Source: Lepidurus packardi (lineage: Eukaryota; Arthropoda; Branchiopoda; Notostraca; Triopsidae). From it: 64,000 nt of DNA. The translations under genes and the position numbers were made by a program. Numbering within the stretch: position 1 is the stretch's first letter; every line of letters begins with the position of its first letter. Below are positions 42,964 through 55,600 of the stretch, in pieces. The notes under the pieces were generated by a model, which was given only the letters and a program-made list of their open reading frames with translations, ran no database searches and had not been told where the DNA came from. The stretch lies in NCBI GenBank assembly GCA_023053545.1, contig JAKZAN010000114.1:42500-106499 (forward strand), given 5' to 3'.

Positions 42964-45900
42964 TCAGATGAAATCTAAAATCTTCGTTTGTTTTATGAAC
43001 TTGATAAAATTGTTTGGTATAAAAAACCGATCATGCACTGTTCTGTTTCCGAATCCTACAATTTCTTCGAAGTCCACTGGTATGTTTTTGCTTCGCAGTT
43101 TGCTGAATAAAGCGTTGCGCTCCGCTCTCAGGGTTGAGCATTCCATGACTAGATGCTTCCCGGTTTCGTCTGCCTCACCACAGTTTCGGCACACCGGGCT
43201 ATCCTGTAGGTTAAATCTGTGCATCCACGATCCGATCTTGCCATGACCACATCTGAGTCTTAATACAGCAACAGCTTCTCTTCTTCTTTTGATGGTCCTC
43301 CATTTATTGGATCCTAGAGTTTATGTCTTCAATACAATGGCCTGTGACGTATTCAGTTTGATTTCGTTCAAAAACTCTCTTTCGATGTTTTGCTTGGTGA
43401 TTGTTTTTAGCTCGTGTCTTGTCAGCCCGTTTGTTCTTTCGTTGCTGGAGGTTCTTCCTCTCTTTGCTGCTTGATCCGCTGCTTCATTACCAGGGATGCC
43501 AATATGGGCGGGGATCCATTGTAAATTGATTGTGCAACCATCTGCTATTAAGTTTCTTATTTTTCCCTGAATTTGTTGGCTGAGATCAAAATGAGTTCTG
43601 CAACCCCAGCTTTTTAGTACAGCTAGCGCCGCCATTGAGTCTGTTAGAATGACAAATTTTTCGGGGGGGTTATTCGCTACAGAATCTAACGCTATTTCAA
43701 TTGCTGTAAGTTCAGCTGACAATATGGAGGATCCTTGGAGCATGCGAAATTCCTTTGTCTCGCCCGTTTTTTCTATATATATACTCCACATCCGGTGTTT
43801 CCTTGTTCGTCTTTCGATCCGTCTGTGAATATTTTCTTAAAATCCCTATAAGTATTTTCTAAAAATGCTAACACAAATTGCACTGCTATATGAGGATTCT
43901 TCTTTGTGGTTAGTCCGTCAATGTCCGTAAAGATATATTTTTCTGTAAATTCCCATGGGGCCATCAAGTTTTCAAAAAAATTCCTTTGTGTTATGTCTGG
44001 TAGCTGAAATTTCTCTTTAAGTTCTTTATAGTCTTCCCAGATTATCGATTTGTTCTTTGAGATCTCCTTTACTATTAGGTCTCCCTTATGACATTCAGTC
44101 ATTCTGTTAATATAATCTTGCGACAATAGCGTTCTCCTATACCGTAAAGGCAACATGCTCGCCGCACATAGCAATACCCCAATAGGGGTAGTTTTTGTTG
44201 CTCCTAAAATAATTCTTAGAGCTTTGTTTTGAATCGTTTCCAACGGTTGTAGCTTTCTTGAGTTAACAAACTTGTATATAAAACAGGCATATTCTAGTCT
44301 GGACCTAATAAGGTTTTTGTAGATGGTGAGTAAAAGGTTTGTGCTGGCTCCCCAGCTTGTGCCTGCCAGCCTACTTAAAATCCCTACTGCTTTCATACCT
44401 TTCTGTCGTAGATATTTAATATGCTCTTCAAACTTGAGTCTTCTATCGAAAATGACCCCCAAGAATCTTGCATTTTCGACCCTCTCGATGACCATGCCAT
44501 TTATCTTGCACTTCTTATTTGTCTGCCATTTCCTTTTCCTGGTTATCACAAGGTATTTCGTTTTTTCTGGTGATAAGGTAAACCCGTTCCTTTTACACCA
44601 CGTCTCTATTTCCTTAACTCTACATCTCAACTTGCACATTGCGGAATCCGTATTTCTGCCCAGTGTCCACGTTCCCGCATCATCTGCGAAAAGTGATGTA
44701 TTTGTGTCCCTCTGGTTCTCGGGGAAATCCGCTAGCATGATATTGAATAGCCAAGGACTTAAGACTGCACCCTGGGGTATGCCTCTTACTAGTCTTTGCT
44801 TGGTAGACAGGCTGGATCCGACTCGTACTTCCATTGTTCTGTCGCATAAATAGCTTCTGATGATTCCCAAGAGTTTTCCGTTGACCCCTTTTCTCCCCAA
44901 CTTGTATAGAAGTCCGTCGATCCAGACCGAGTCGTAGGCAGAAGTTAGGTCGAGCAAAAGGACAGTTAGCACCCAGCCTTTTTTAAAGACAGTGTGTGCG
45001 TCGTTCATCAATCTCATCAACTGGTCGACCGTACTTCTACCTGCCCTAAACCCGGATTGGTATTTCGAGAACCAGTTATACTTTTCTGCTACCCAGCTCA
45101 GTCTTTTTATGAGCATTCGTTCGAATAATTTTGCCAGGCATGATATTAGGGATATCGGCCTATAAGATTGTACTGCTCCAGGATCTTTACCTGGCTTCCC
45201 GATAGGTATTACGACTGCATTTCTCCAGTCATTTGGTACTACTCCTCCTTCGAGTATAAAATTGAATATTTTTTGTAATGCTTTCCTCCATTTTGGTGGC
45301 ATTCTTTTTAATAACTCGTAGTGGACCATGTCCTTTCCCTGGCTTGTTTTTGGTGCTGCTTTAATTACACTGTCTAATTCCCATGCTGTGAAGGGTCTTT
45401 CCAAGTTTGGTTCTACACTTTTCTCATTGATCATTGCCTGTATATCCATTTTCAACACATCTATGTCCACTTCTGGTTGAAATATTACCGGCTCTGCTCT
45501 CTGTACCCTAGCGAATTGTTCTGCGAAGGCCTCCGCTTTCTCTTCGTCACTTTGTATGACGCGTCCGTTTTTATCCACTATACAGTTCTGCCCTTTTTGA
45601 GGCGATCCTTCCATACCTCTTATTAGTCCCCATACTTGTTTCATCGATGTATGCGTCCCCATATTTTCTACCTTTTTCTTCCAAAATTCTCTTTTTGTTT
45701 TTTGTGTCAATTGTTTACACTTGGCCTTGTTCTTCTTGTATATAATTAGATTTTCGGTACTGGGGTGATTCCTTAAAATTCTATAGCTTGCTCTGGCTTT
45801 GCTTAAGGCCTCACTACATTTGATATCCCACCATGGCTTCCTTATTTTGTTATTTTTGTTACCCCTGTCTTGTGTCGATCTGGTTCCACTGCCCTGGACT

Positions 45901-46784
45901 GGTATATGTTTCTTGGTTATTCCTATGAGGGTGTCTACGAACGTCTGATACCTTACTTCGATTAATCCTCTTTGTGTCTCATGTTCTATGTCCGCGTCTT
46001 CTAATTCCTTGAGCCAATTTGTCCATCGAGCTTTCCTGAAATTCCATCGTGGGGCACCCTCCCTTACTTCGTCACCTAGTGTTCCTTCCACCTCAATTAT
46101 TACAGGTAGGTGATCGCTTTGGAGTAAGGCGCCTGTAGTAACCTTCACTTTCTCGTATATTCCCGTCGATGCAAAACATAAGTCAATTGTGGATACCGAT
46201 CCTCTCTCTGATATACATGTGCTGATTCCTTTAGGTGATGCTAAAAGTAGTTTTTCCCATTCTTCTAAAAAGTTAAATAAAATATGTCCTCTCGTATCGT
46301 TAAAATTTTTGCCATTCCATAGATCGTGGTGTGAATTGAAATCGCCAAATAAAAGGATGTTCTTTTCCCTTCCAATTTGTGAAAGATAGAAATCATATTC
46401 TTGCTTCGTAATCTTATTTGCATTTTCCCCTGTTCGAACTTGAAGGTAGATGCCGGCTAGGAAAAGTTCCGTTTGTTCATGTTTTACTTTAATACATACT
46501 ATTTCTAGTACCCCATTTTTGAATTCGTGCAGTGGAACCAATTCTGAATATAAGTTTCGTTTAATAAAAAACACCACACCTCCGCCTCTTTTCCCCTCTC
46601 GATCCTTCCTGATCGTCTTATATCCGTTTATTATTGCGCTGTTTTCCTTTTTCAACCACGTTTCGCATACAAATATTACATCTGGTGCTCGATTCAGTTC
46701 ACTTATGTATGCGCACAACCCGGTCATATGTGGGACGAGCCTTCTTGCATTCCATGACAGTACGCTTAAATTGTCGTCACCCAT
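42964..46784 (-). pseudogene. LINE copy C ORF2, inactivated in the RNase H domain
   Basis: Endonuclease and reverse transcriptase are intact to residue 1,003. Then a TA dinucleotide run at about 43,774-43,783 has five repeats instead of four, shifting the frame between RNase H residues Asp988 and Glu1024. A second lesion turns codon 1,154 into TAA (43,321-43,323). Substitutions relative to A and B include D717C, A765V, E901G, Q965H, V1080A, L1197V and Q1256P. A truncated product could keep endonuclease and RT but would lack RNase H and the terminal CCHC finger. Confidence 0.93.
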
Positions 46785-48322
46785 TGCATAAGTATTTCTA
46801 TTGTGTCTTCTTCTGCTAACAACTCTCTTCCATGCCTAACTAACTCATTGACTTTTTCTTCCCATTGACCTTCTCCCAATATGACGGCGATGATCTTACA
46901 CACCACTTTCCTTAGCAATCCACGTATGCCCTGATTCCTCTGCTCTGCAGTGCTGTCACGCTCTTTCCTAATTTCCATGCCAGCATCCTCTTGTCTGTTA
47001 CTTTCCACTAGTACCACGTCTTTCTTTGATTGTTCGCTAACCCCGTCAGCACCCATTGTCGTCTTCGGGCTTAAAATCTTCCTTTCTGCTCCCGAGATTA
47101 CCGAGCTATAGGATTGTTTTTCTCCTTGGTCAGTTCTTCGTCCCGCCTCTATTGGCGCAGGTTTGGCCTTTTGGTGAACCGGAATCTCCTTAGCTCGTTC
47201 GCTTCTTCGTACCTGAGCCTGCCCAATACCCATCACCTTACGATAACTTTCGCATGTTGTGTCTGCTGCATTATGTTCTCTGCTGCAGTTCGCACATTTG
47301 GGTGTAACTCCCTGTTTCCTTCTAATACAATCCTGGAAGCGGTGGTCCTCTCCGCAATGACCGCATCGTTGTTTGGCGGTGCAAACTGTGCTCAGATGTC
47401 CAAAACGTTGGCATCTGTAGCATCGAACTGGTTTTGGTTGAAAAGGGATGACCGATACTTTAAAGTATCCTACCTCGATATGGGGGGGAAGAAATTCCCC
47501 TTCGAACATTAAGTGATACGAGTTATTTTGCACTTTCTCTTTAACCCCCTTTTCGTTTTCGAGGACACTGAATAACATTCTTACGGCATACAACCCCCTA
47601 ATTTTCTGACTAAGTATTTCTTCTTTACTCGTACCCCACAGTCTTATTATACCGTGTTGTAGAACTACCGGCTTTGCCATTCGCATGGCCACTTTCCACC
47701 GTCCAATGCTTTCTATTTTTAACAGCTTGGAAATTATTTTTTCTTGACGCGTGAAAAATAAAATCTCTCCTCCTTTTGACAACTTAATCTCTGCTCCCTG
47801 TATCTCCATTTTCTGTATTATCTTTCCCACTTCGAAAGGACTGACCTTGCCGAAGTTTTCGCCTTCTACTCCCACCATTTTCGCAATAACAGGCCTTATC
47901 TCTTGACCCTGTTGTAGGTTGCCTTCCGCCTCGCCTTCCGTTGCCAGGCTCGATGTAGAAAAAAGTTCCGCCCTTGTAGATGTTCTCTTTTTCCCCCCTA
48001 ATACTGCACTCTCTACCCCCCCTTGCGGCCTTTCTCCTCCTCTCCCATGTTCCGCCCTTGGGGATGTACTCTTTTCCCCTATAACCGCACTTTCTGACTC
48101 AGCTTGAGTCCTATCTCCTCCACTCGCTTTATCTTCCCCTTCCTTCTGCTTCTTTTTGGGGGGCCTTCCTCTGCCTCTCTTTCCTTTAACTTCCATGAAT
48201 CCCTTCTCGTCGTTTAACCTCTCCCCTCGTTTACCTTCCAACTTCTTTTTCGCAAAATCCACAAAAGCGTCATCCCTCACTTCCAAGTCAACTTCCACTT
48301 CATCACCGATTGCCCCCTCCAT
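46766..48322 (-). CDS. LINE copy C ORF1: AT-hook-like motif and three zinc knuckles (518 aa)
   Basis: The protein is identical to those of copies A and B, although ORF2 of the same element has decayed. With identical ORF1 in all three copies, either the duplications are very recent or gene conversion has kept them alike. ATG is at 48,322. The end overlaps the ORF2 start at 46,784 by 19 bases. Confidence 0.92.
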   Translation of the reverse strand: MEGAIGDEVEVDLEVRDDAFVDFAKKKLEGKRGERLNDEKGFMEVKGKRGRGRPPKKKQKEGEDKASGGDRTQAESESAVIGEKSTSPRAEHGRGGERPQGGVESAVLGGKKRTSTRAELFSTSSLATEGEAEGNLQQGQEIRPVIAKMVGVEGENFGKVSPFEVGKIIQKMEIQGAEIKLSKGGEILFFTRQEKIISKLLKIESIGRWKVAMRMAKPVVLQHGIIRLWGTSKEEILSQKIRGLYAVRMLFSVLENEKGVKEKVQNNSYHLMFEGEFLPPHIEVGYFKVSVIPFQPKPVRCYRCQRFGHLSTVCTAKQRCGHCGEDHRFQDCIRRKQGVTPKCANCSREHNAADTTCESYRKVMGIGQAQVRRSERAKEIPVHQKAKPAPIEAGRRTDQGEKQSYSSVISGAERKILSPKTTMGADGVSEQSKKDVVLVESNRQEDAGMEIRKERDSTAEQRNQGIRGLLRKVVCKIIAVILGEGQWEEKVNELVRHGRELLAEEDTIEILMQWVTTI

Positions 48323-48382
48323 ACCCCTTCTTTATTTTACAGCAAAAACCAAAATAGTACTTCGAATTCGCAAGAACAACAA

Positions 48383-48460
48383 CTAAATTAGACAAAACAC
48401 CACGAGATACCACACAGAATGCTAAATTAGACAAAACACCACTAGATACCACCCAGAATA
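48383..48460 (-). repeat. 39-bp tandem duplication in the LINE 5' UTR (copy C)
   Basis: Copy C equivalent of 28,943-29,020 (offset 19,440), unchanged by eye. Confidence 0.85.
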
Positions 48461-49129
48461 CACCAATTGAACCACTACAGACTCCCCTGGCCGAAGCCAC
48501 GGGCCTTTAATTACTTCTGTCCTCACTAGTTTTATGGAAACTGACACTACTGTCAATTTGCTTATATAAGTAAACTAAAGCACACGAAGAATCACTGTCA
48601 CAACTTAAAGGTTGTCGAAAAAGGCGACTGAAGAACTTTCTTGTCTCCACTCAACGTCTGCACCTGTTGGTTGCTAGCCCGTGACTGTAATTTTACCTGA
48701 AATTTCCTCGAAATCTTATTGAAATTACACTGAAACTTCAATGAAATTTGCTTGAAATTTGCTTGTAATTCTACCTGAAATTTTCTCGAAATCTTCTTGA
48801 AATTACACTAAAATTTCATTGAAATTTCGTTGAAATATGCTTGTAATTTTACCTCAAATTTCAAAGAAATTTCCTTGAAATTTGATTGTAATTTTACCTG
48901 AAATTTCCTCGTAATCTTATTGAAATTACACTGAAATTTCATTGAAATTTCGTTGAAATATGCTTGTAATTTTAACTAAAATTTCAATGAAATTTCCTTG
49001 AAATTTGCTTGTAATTTTACCTGAAATTTCGTCGAAATCTTATTGAAATTACACTGAAACTTCAATGAAATTTCCTTGAAATTTCCTTGGAATTTTACCT
49101 GAAATTTCCTTGAAATCTTATTGAAATTA

Positions 49130-50670
49130 CACTGAAATTTCATTGAAATTTCGTTGAAATATGCTTGTAATTTTACCTGAAATTTCAATGAAATTTCCTT
49201 GAAATTTGCTTGTAATTTTACCTGAAATTTCCTCGAAATCTTATTGAAATTACACTGAAACTTCATTGAAATTTCGTTGAAATATGCTTGTAATTTTACC
49301 TGAAATTTCAATAAAATTTCCTTGAAATTTGCTTGTAATTTTACCTGAAATTTCCTCGAAATCTTATTGAAATTACACTGAAATTTCATTGAAATTTCGT
49401 TGAAATATGCTTGTAATTTTACCACAAATTTCAATGAAATTTCCTTGAAATTTGCTTGTAATTTTACCTGAAATTTCCTCGAAATCTTATTGAAATTAGA
49501 CTGAAATTTCATAGAAATTTCGTTGAAATATGCTTGTAATTTTACCTGAAATTTCAATGAAATTTCCTTGAAATTTGCTTGTAATTTTACCTGAAATTTC
49601 TTCGAAATCTTATTGAAATTACACTGAAACTTCAATGAAATTTCCTTGAAATTTCCTTGGAATTTTACACTGAAATTTCCTTGAAATCTTATTGAAATTA
49701 CACTGAAATTTCATTGAAATTTCGTTGAAATATACTTGTAATTTTACCTGAAATTTCCTCGAAATCTTATTGAAATTACACTAAAATTTCATTGAAATTT
49801 CGTTGAAATATGCTTGTAATTTTACCTCAAATTTCAAAGAAATTTCCTTGAAATTTGATTGTAATTTTACCTGAAATTTCCTCGTAATCTTATTGAAATT
49901 ACACTGAAATTTCATTGAAATTTCGTTGAAATATGCTTGTAATTTTACCTGAAATTTCAATGAAATTTCCTTGAAATTTGCTTGTAATTTTACCTGAAAT
50001 TTCCTCGAAATCTTATTGAAATTACACTGAAACTTCATTGAAATTTCGTTGAAATATGCTTGTAATTTTACCTGAAATTTCAATAAAATTTCCTTGAAAT
50101 TTGCTTGTAATTTTACCTGAAATTTCCTCGAAATCTTATTGAAATTACACTGAAATTTCATTGAAATTTCGTTGAAATATGCTTGTAATTTTACCACAAA
50201 TTTCAATGAAATTTCCTTGAAATTTGCTTGTAATTTTACCTGAAATTTCCTCGAAATCTTATTGAAATTAGACTGAAATTTCATAGAAATTTCGTTGAAA
50301 TATGCTTGTAATTTTACCTGAAATTTCAATGAAATTTCCTTGAAATTTGCTTGTAATTTTACCTGAAATTTCTTCGAAATCTTATTGAAATTACACTGAA
50401 ACTTCAATGAAATTTCCTTGAAATTTCCTTGGAATTTTACACTGAAATTTCCTTGAAATCTTATTGAAATTACACTGAAATTTCATTGAAATTTCGTTGA
50501 AATATACTTGTAATTTTACCTGAAATTTCCTCGAAATCTTATTGAAATTACACTAAAATTTCATTGAAATTTCGTTGAAATATGCTTGTAATTTTACCTC
50601 AAATTTCAAAGAAATTTCCTTGAAATTTGATTGTAATTTTACCTGAAATTTCCTCGTAATCTTATTGAAA
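49130..50670. repeat. 772-bp tandem duplication present beside copy C, single beside copy A
   Basis: TATACTTGTA occurs at 49,731 and 50,503, and the variant stretch beginning GAAACTTCATTG repeats at the same 772-bp spacing. The corresponding region next to copy A (about 29,690-30,460) has only one copy. It is thus a local expansion after the segmental duplication, or a loss beside A. The edges are approximate. Confidence 0.8.
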
Positions 50671-52560
50671 TTACACTGAAATTTCATTGAAATTTCGTTG
50701 AAATATGCTTGTAATTTTACCTGAAATTTCAATGAAATTTCCTTGAAATTTGCTTGTAATTTTACCTGAAATTTCTTAGAAATCTTATTGAAATTACACT
50801 GAAATTTCATTGAAATTTCGTTGAAATATGCTTGTAATTTTACCTGAAATTTCCTCGAAATCTTATTGAAATTACACTGAAATTTCATTGAAATTTCGTT
50901 GAAATATGCTTGTAATTTTACCTGAAATTTCAATGAAATTTCCTTGAAATCTTATCTAATTTACACTGAAATTTCATTGAAATTTCGTTGAAATATTCTT
51001 GTAATTTTACCTGAAAATTCAATGAAATTTCCTTGAAATTTGCTTGTAATTTTACTTGAAATTTCCTAGAAATCTTATTGAAATTACACTGAAATTTCAT
51101 TGAAATTTCGTTGAAATATGCTTGTAATTTTACCTGAAATTTCCTCGAAATCTTATTGAAATTACACTGAAATTTCATTGAAATTTCGTTGAAATATGCT
51201 TGTAATTTTACCTGAAATTTCAATGAAATTTCCTTGAAATCTTATTGAAATTACACTGAAATTTCATTGAAATTTCGTTGAAATATGCTTGTAATTTTAA
51301 CTGAAATTTCAATGAAATTTCCTTCAAATTTGCTTGTAATTTCCCTGAAATTTGCTTGTAATTTTACCTGAAATTTCCTCAAAATCTTATTGAAATTACA
51401 CTGAAATTTCATTGAAATTTCGTTGAAATATGCTTGTAATTTTACCTGAAATTTCCTCGAAATCTTATTGAAATTACACTGAAATTTCATTGAAATTTCG
51501 TTGAAATATGCTTGTAATTTTACCTGAAATTTCAATGAAATTTTCTTGAAATTTGCTTGTAATTTTACCTGAAATTTCCAAGAAATCTTTTTGAAATTAC
51601 ACTGAAATTTCATTGAAATTTCGTTGAAATTTGCTTGTAATTTTACCTGAAAATTCAATGAAATTTCCTTGAAATTAGCTTGTAATTTTACTTGAAATTT
51701 CCTAGAAATCTTATTGAAATTACGCTGAAATTTCATTGAAATTTCGTTGAAATATGCTTGTAATTTTACCTGAAATTTCCTCGAAATCTTATTGAAATTA
51801 CACTGAAATTTCATTGAAATTTCGTTGAAATATGCTTGTAATTTTAACTGAAATTTCAATGAAATTTCCTTCAAATTTGCTTGTAATTTCCCTGAAATTT
51901 GCTTGTAATTTTACCTGAAATTTCCTCAAAATCTTATTGAAATTACACTGAAATTTCATTGAAATTTCGTTGAAATATGCTTGTAATTTTACCTGAAATT
52001 TCCTCGAAATCTTATTGAAATTACACTGAAATTTCATTGAAATTTCGTTGAAATATGCTTGTAATTTTACCTGAAATTTCAATGAAATTTCCTTGAAATT
52101 TCCTTGGAATTTCCCTGAAATTTGCTTGTAATTTTACCTGAAATTTCCTCGAAATCTTATTGAAATTACACTGAAATTTCATTGAAATTTCGTTGAAATA
52201 TGCTTGTAATTTTACCTGAAATTTCCTCGAAATCTTATTGAAATTACACTAAAATTTCATTGAAATTTCGTTGAATATGCTTGTAGTTTTACCTCAAATT
52301 TCAAAGAAATTTCCTTGAAATTTGATTGTAATTTTACCTGAAATTTCCTCGTAATCTTATTGAAATTACACTGAAATTTCATTGAAATTTCGTTGAAATA
52401 TGCTTGTAATTTTACCTGAAATTTCAATGAAATTTCCTTGAAATTTGCTTGTAATTTTACCTGAAATTTCCTCGAAATCTTATTGAAATTACACTGAAAT
52501 TTCATTGAAATTTCGTTGAAATATGCTTGTAATTTTACTTGAAATTTCAATGAAATTTCA

Positions 52561-52607
52561 TTGAAATTTCAGGTAAAATTACAAGCATATTTTACCTGAA
52601 ATTTCAA
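52561..52607. repeat. Inverted satellite segment forming a 19-bp hairpin, second copy
   Basis: Arms 52,561-52,579 and 52,589-52,607 around the loop TACAAGCAT, identical to 32,215-32,261 (offset 20,346). Its presence in both places shows that the inversion predates the duplication of the LINE flank. Confidence 0.9.
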
Positions 52608-55600
52608 AGACATTTCCTTGAAATTTCCTTGAAATTTCGTTGAAATTTTCTTGTAATTTTACCTGAAATTTCCTCGAAATCTTATTGAAATTACACTGAA
52701 ACTTCAATGAAATTTGCTTGAAATTTGCTTGTAATTCTACCTGAAATTTTCTCGAAATCTTATTGAAATTACACTAAAATTTCATTGAAATTTCGTTGAA
52801 ATATGCTTGTAATTTTACCTAAAATTTCAATGAAATTTCCTTGAAATTTGCTTGTAATTTTACCTGAAATTTCGTCGAAATCTTATTGAAATTACACTGA
52901 AATTTCATTGAAATTTCGTTGAAATATGCTTGTAATTTTACCTGAAATTTCCTCGAAATCTTATTGAAATTACACTAAAATTTCATTGAAATTTCGTTGA
53001 AATATGCTTGTAATTTTACCTCAAATTTCAAAGAAATTTCCTTGAAATTTGATTGTAATTTTACCTGAAATTTCCTCGTAATCTTATTGAAATTACACTG
53101 AAATTTCATTGAAATTTCGTTGAAATATGCTTGTAATTTTACCTAAAATTTCAATGAAATTTCCTTGAAATTTGCTTGTAATTTTACCTGAAATTTCGTC
53201 GAAATCTTATTGAAATTACACTGAAATTTCATTGAAATTTCGTTGAAATATGCTTGTAATTTTACCCGAAATTTCCTCGAAATCTTATTGAAATTACACT
53301 AAAATTTCATTGAAATTTCGTTGAAATATGCTTGTAATTTTACCTCAAATTTCAAAGAAATTTCCTTGAAATTTGATTGTAATTTTACCTGAAATTTCCT
53401 CGTAATCTTATTGAAATTACACTGAAATTTCATTGAAATTTCGTTGAAATATGCTTGTAATTTTACCTGAAATTTCAATGAAATTTCCTTGAAATTTGCT
53501 TGTAATTTTACCTGAAATTTCTTAGAAATCTTATTGAAATTACACTGAAATTTCATTGAAATTTCGTTGAAATATGCTTGTAATTTTACCTGAAATTTCA
53601 ATGAAATTTCCTTGAAATCTTATTGAAATTACACTGAAATTTCATTGAAATTTCGTTGAAATATGCTTGTAATTTTACCTGAAAATTCAATGAAATTTCC
53701 TTGAAATTTGCTTGTAATTTTACTTGAAATTTCCTAGAAATCTTATTGAAATTACACTGAAATTTCATTGAAATTTCGTTGAAATATGCTTGTAATTTTA
53801 CCTGAAATTTCCTCGAAATCTTATTGAAATTACACTGAAATTTCATTGAAATTTCGTTGAAATATGCTTGTAATTTTACCTGAAATTTCAATGAAATTTC
53901 CTTGAAATCTTATTGAAATTACACTGAAATTTCATTGAAATTTCGTTGAAATATGCTTGTAATTTTACCTGAAATTTCCTCGAAATCTTATTGAAATTAC
54001 ACTGAAATTTCATTGAAATTTCGTTGAAATATGCTTGTAATTTTACCTGAAATTTCAATGAAATTTCCTTGAAATCTTATTGAAATTACACTGAAATTTC
54101 ATTGAAATTTCGTTGAAATATGCTTGTAATTTTAACTGAAATTTCAATGAAATTTCCTTCAAATTTGCTTGTAATTTCCCTGAAATTTGCTTGTAATTTT
54201 ACCTGAAATTTCCTCAAAATCTTATTGAAATTACACTGAAATTTCATTGAAATTTCGTTGAAATATGCTTGTAATTTTACCTGAAATTTCCTCGAAATCT
54301 TATTGAAATTACACTGAAATTTCATTGAAATTTCGTTGAAATATGCTTGTAATTTTACCTGAAATTTCAATGAAATTTCCTTGAAATTTCCTTGGAATTT
54401 CCCTGAAATTTGCTTGTAATTTTACCTGAAATTTCCTCGAAATCTTATTGAAATTACACTGAAATTTCATTGAAATTTCGTTGAAATATGCTTGTAATTT
54501 TACCTGAAATTTCCTCGAAATCTTATTGAAATTACACTAAAATTTCATTGAAATTTCGTTGAAATATGCTTGTAATTTTACCTCAAATTTCAAAGAAATT
54601 TCCTTGAAATTTGATTGTAATTTTACCTGAAATTTCCTCGTAATCTTATTGAAATTACACTGAAATTTCATTGAAATTTCGTTGAAATATGCTTGTAATT
54701 TTACCTGAAATTTCAATGAAATTTCCTTGAAATTTGATTGTAATTTTACCTGAAATTTCTTAGAAATCTTATTGAAATTACACTGAAATTTCATTGAAAT
54801 TTCGTTGAAATATGCTTGTTATTTTACCTGAAATTTCAATGAAATTTCATTGAAATTTGCTTGTAATTTTATCTGAAATTTCCTCGAAATCTTATTGAAA
54901 TTAGACTGAAACTTCAATGAAATTTCCTTGAAATTAGCTTGTAATTTCAAATGAAATTTCTTCGAAATCTTATTGAAATTACACTGAAACTTCAATGAAA
55001 TTTAATTGAAATTTGCTTGTAATTTTATCTGAAATTTCCTCGAAATCTTATTGAAATTGCACTGAAATTTCATTGAAATTTCGTTGAAATATGCTTGTTA
55101 TTTTACCTGAAATTTCAATGAAATTTCATTGAAATTTGCTTGTAATTTTATCTGAAATTTCCTCGAAATCTTATTGAAATTACACTGAAATTTCATTGAA
55201 ATTTCGTTTAAATATGCTTGTAATTTTACCTGAAATTTCTATGAAATTTCCTTGAAATTTGCTTGTAATTTAACCTGAAATTTCAATGAAATTTCATTGA
55301 AATTTGCTTGTAATTTTACCTGAAATTTCCTTGAAATCTTATTGAAATTACACTGAAATTTCATTGAAATTTCGTTGAAACATGCTTGTAATTTTACGTG
55401 AAATTTCAATGAAATTTCCTTGAAATTTGCTTGTAATTTTACCTGAAATTTCCTCGAAATCTTATTGAAATTACACTGAAATTTCATTGAAATTTCGTTG
55501 AAATATGCTTGTAATTTTACCTGAAATTTCAACGAAATTTCCTTGAAATTTGCATGTAATTTTACCTGAAATTTCCTCGAAATCTTATTGAAATTAGACT

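Larger units (their letters stand above)
42858..48685 (-). mobile_element. I-group LINE copy C, full length but with broken ORF2 and a chimeric 3' end
   Basis: 5,828 bp. The 5' end and right flank match copy A at an offset of 19,440. The 3' end is different: the left junction (GCTTGTATTTGG) and the GATAC variant are those of the 98-bp fragment, while the bases that follow are those of the full element. Fragment, spacer and full-length copy have evidently been fused by recombination between the two LINE 3' ends, removing about 500 bp. The (TA) slippage and one nonsense change disable ORF2. ORF1 is intact. Confidence 0.93.

Noticed and set aside
22170-48685. LINE copies A, B and C as one locus duplicated by assembly error
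   Set aside because: Each has private substitutions, C has its own frameshift, stop and chimeric 3' end, and flanks differ by 414-, 559- and 772-bp steps. Long reads would still be the decisive check.
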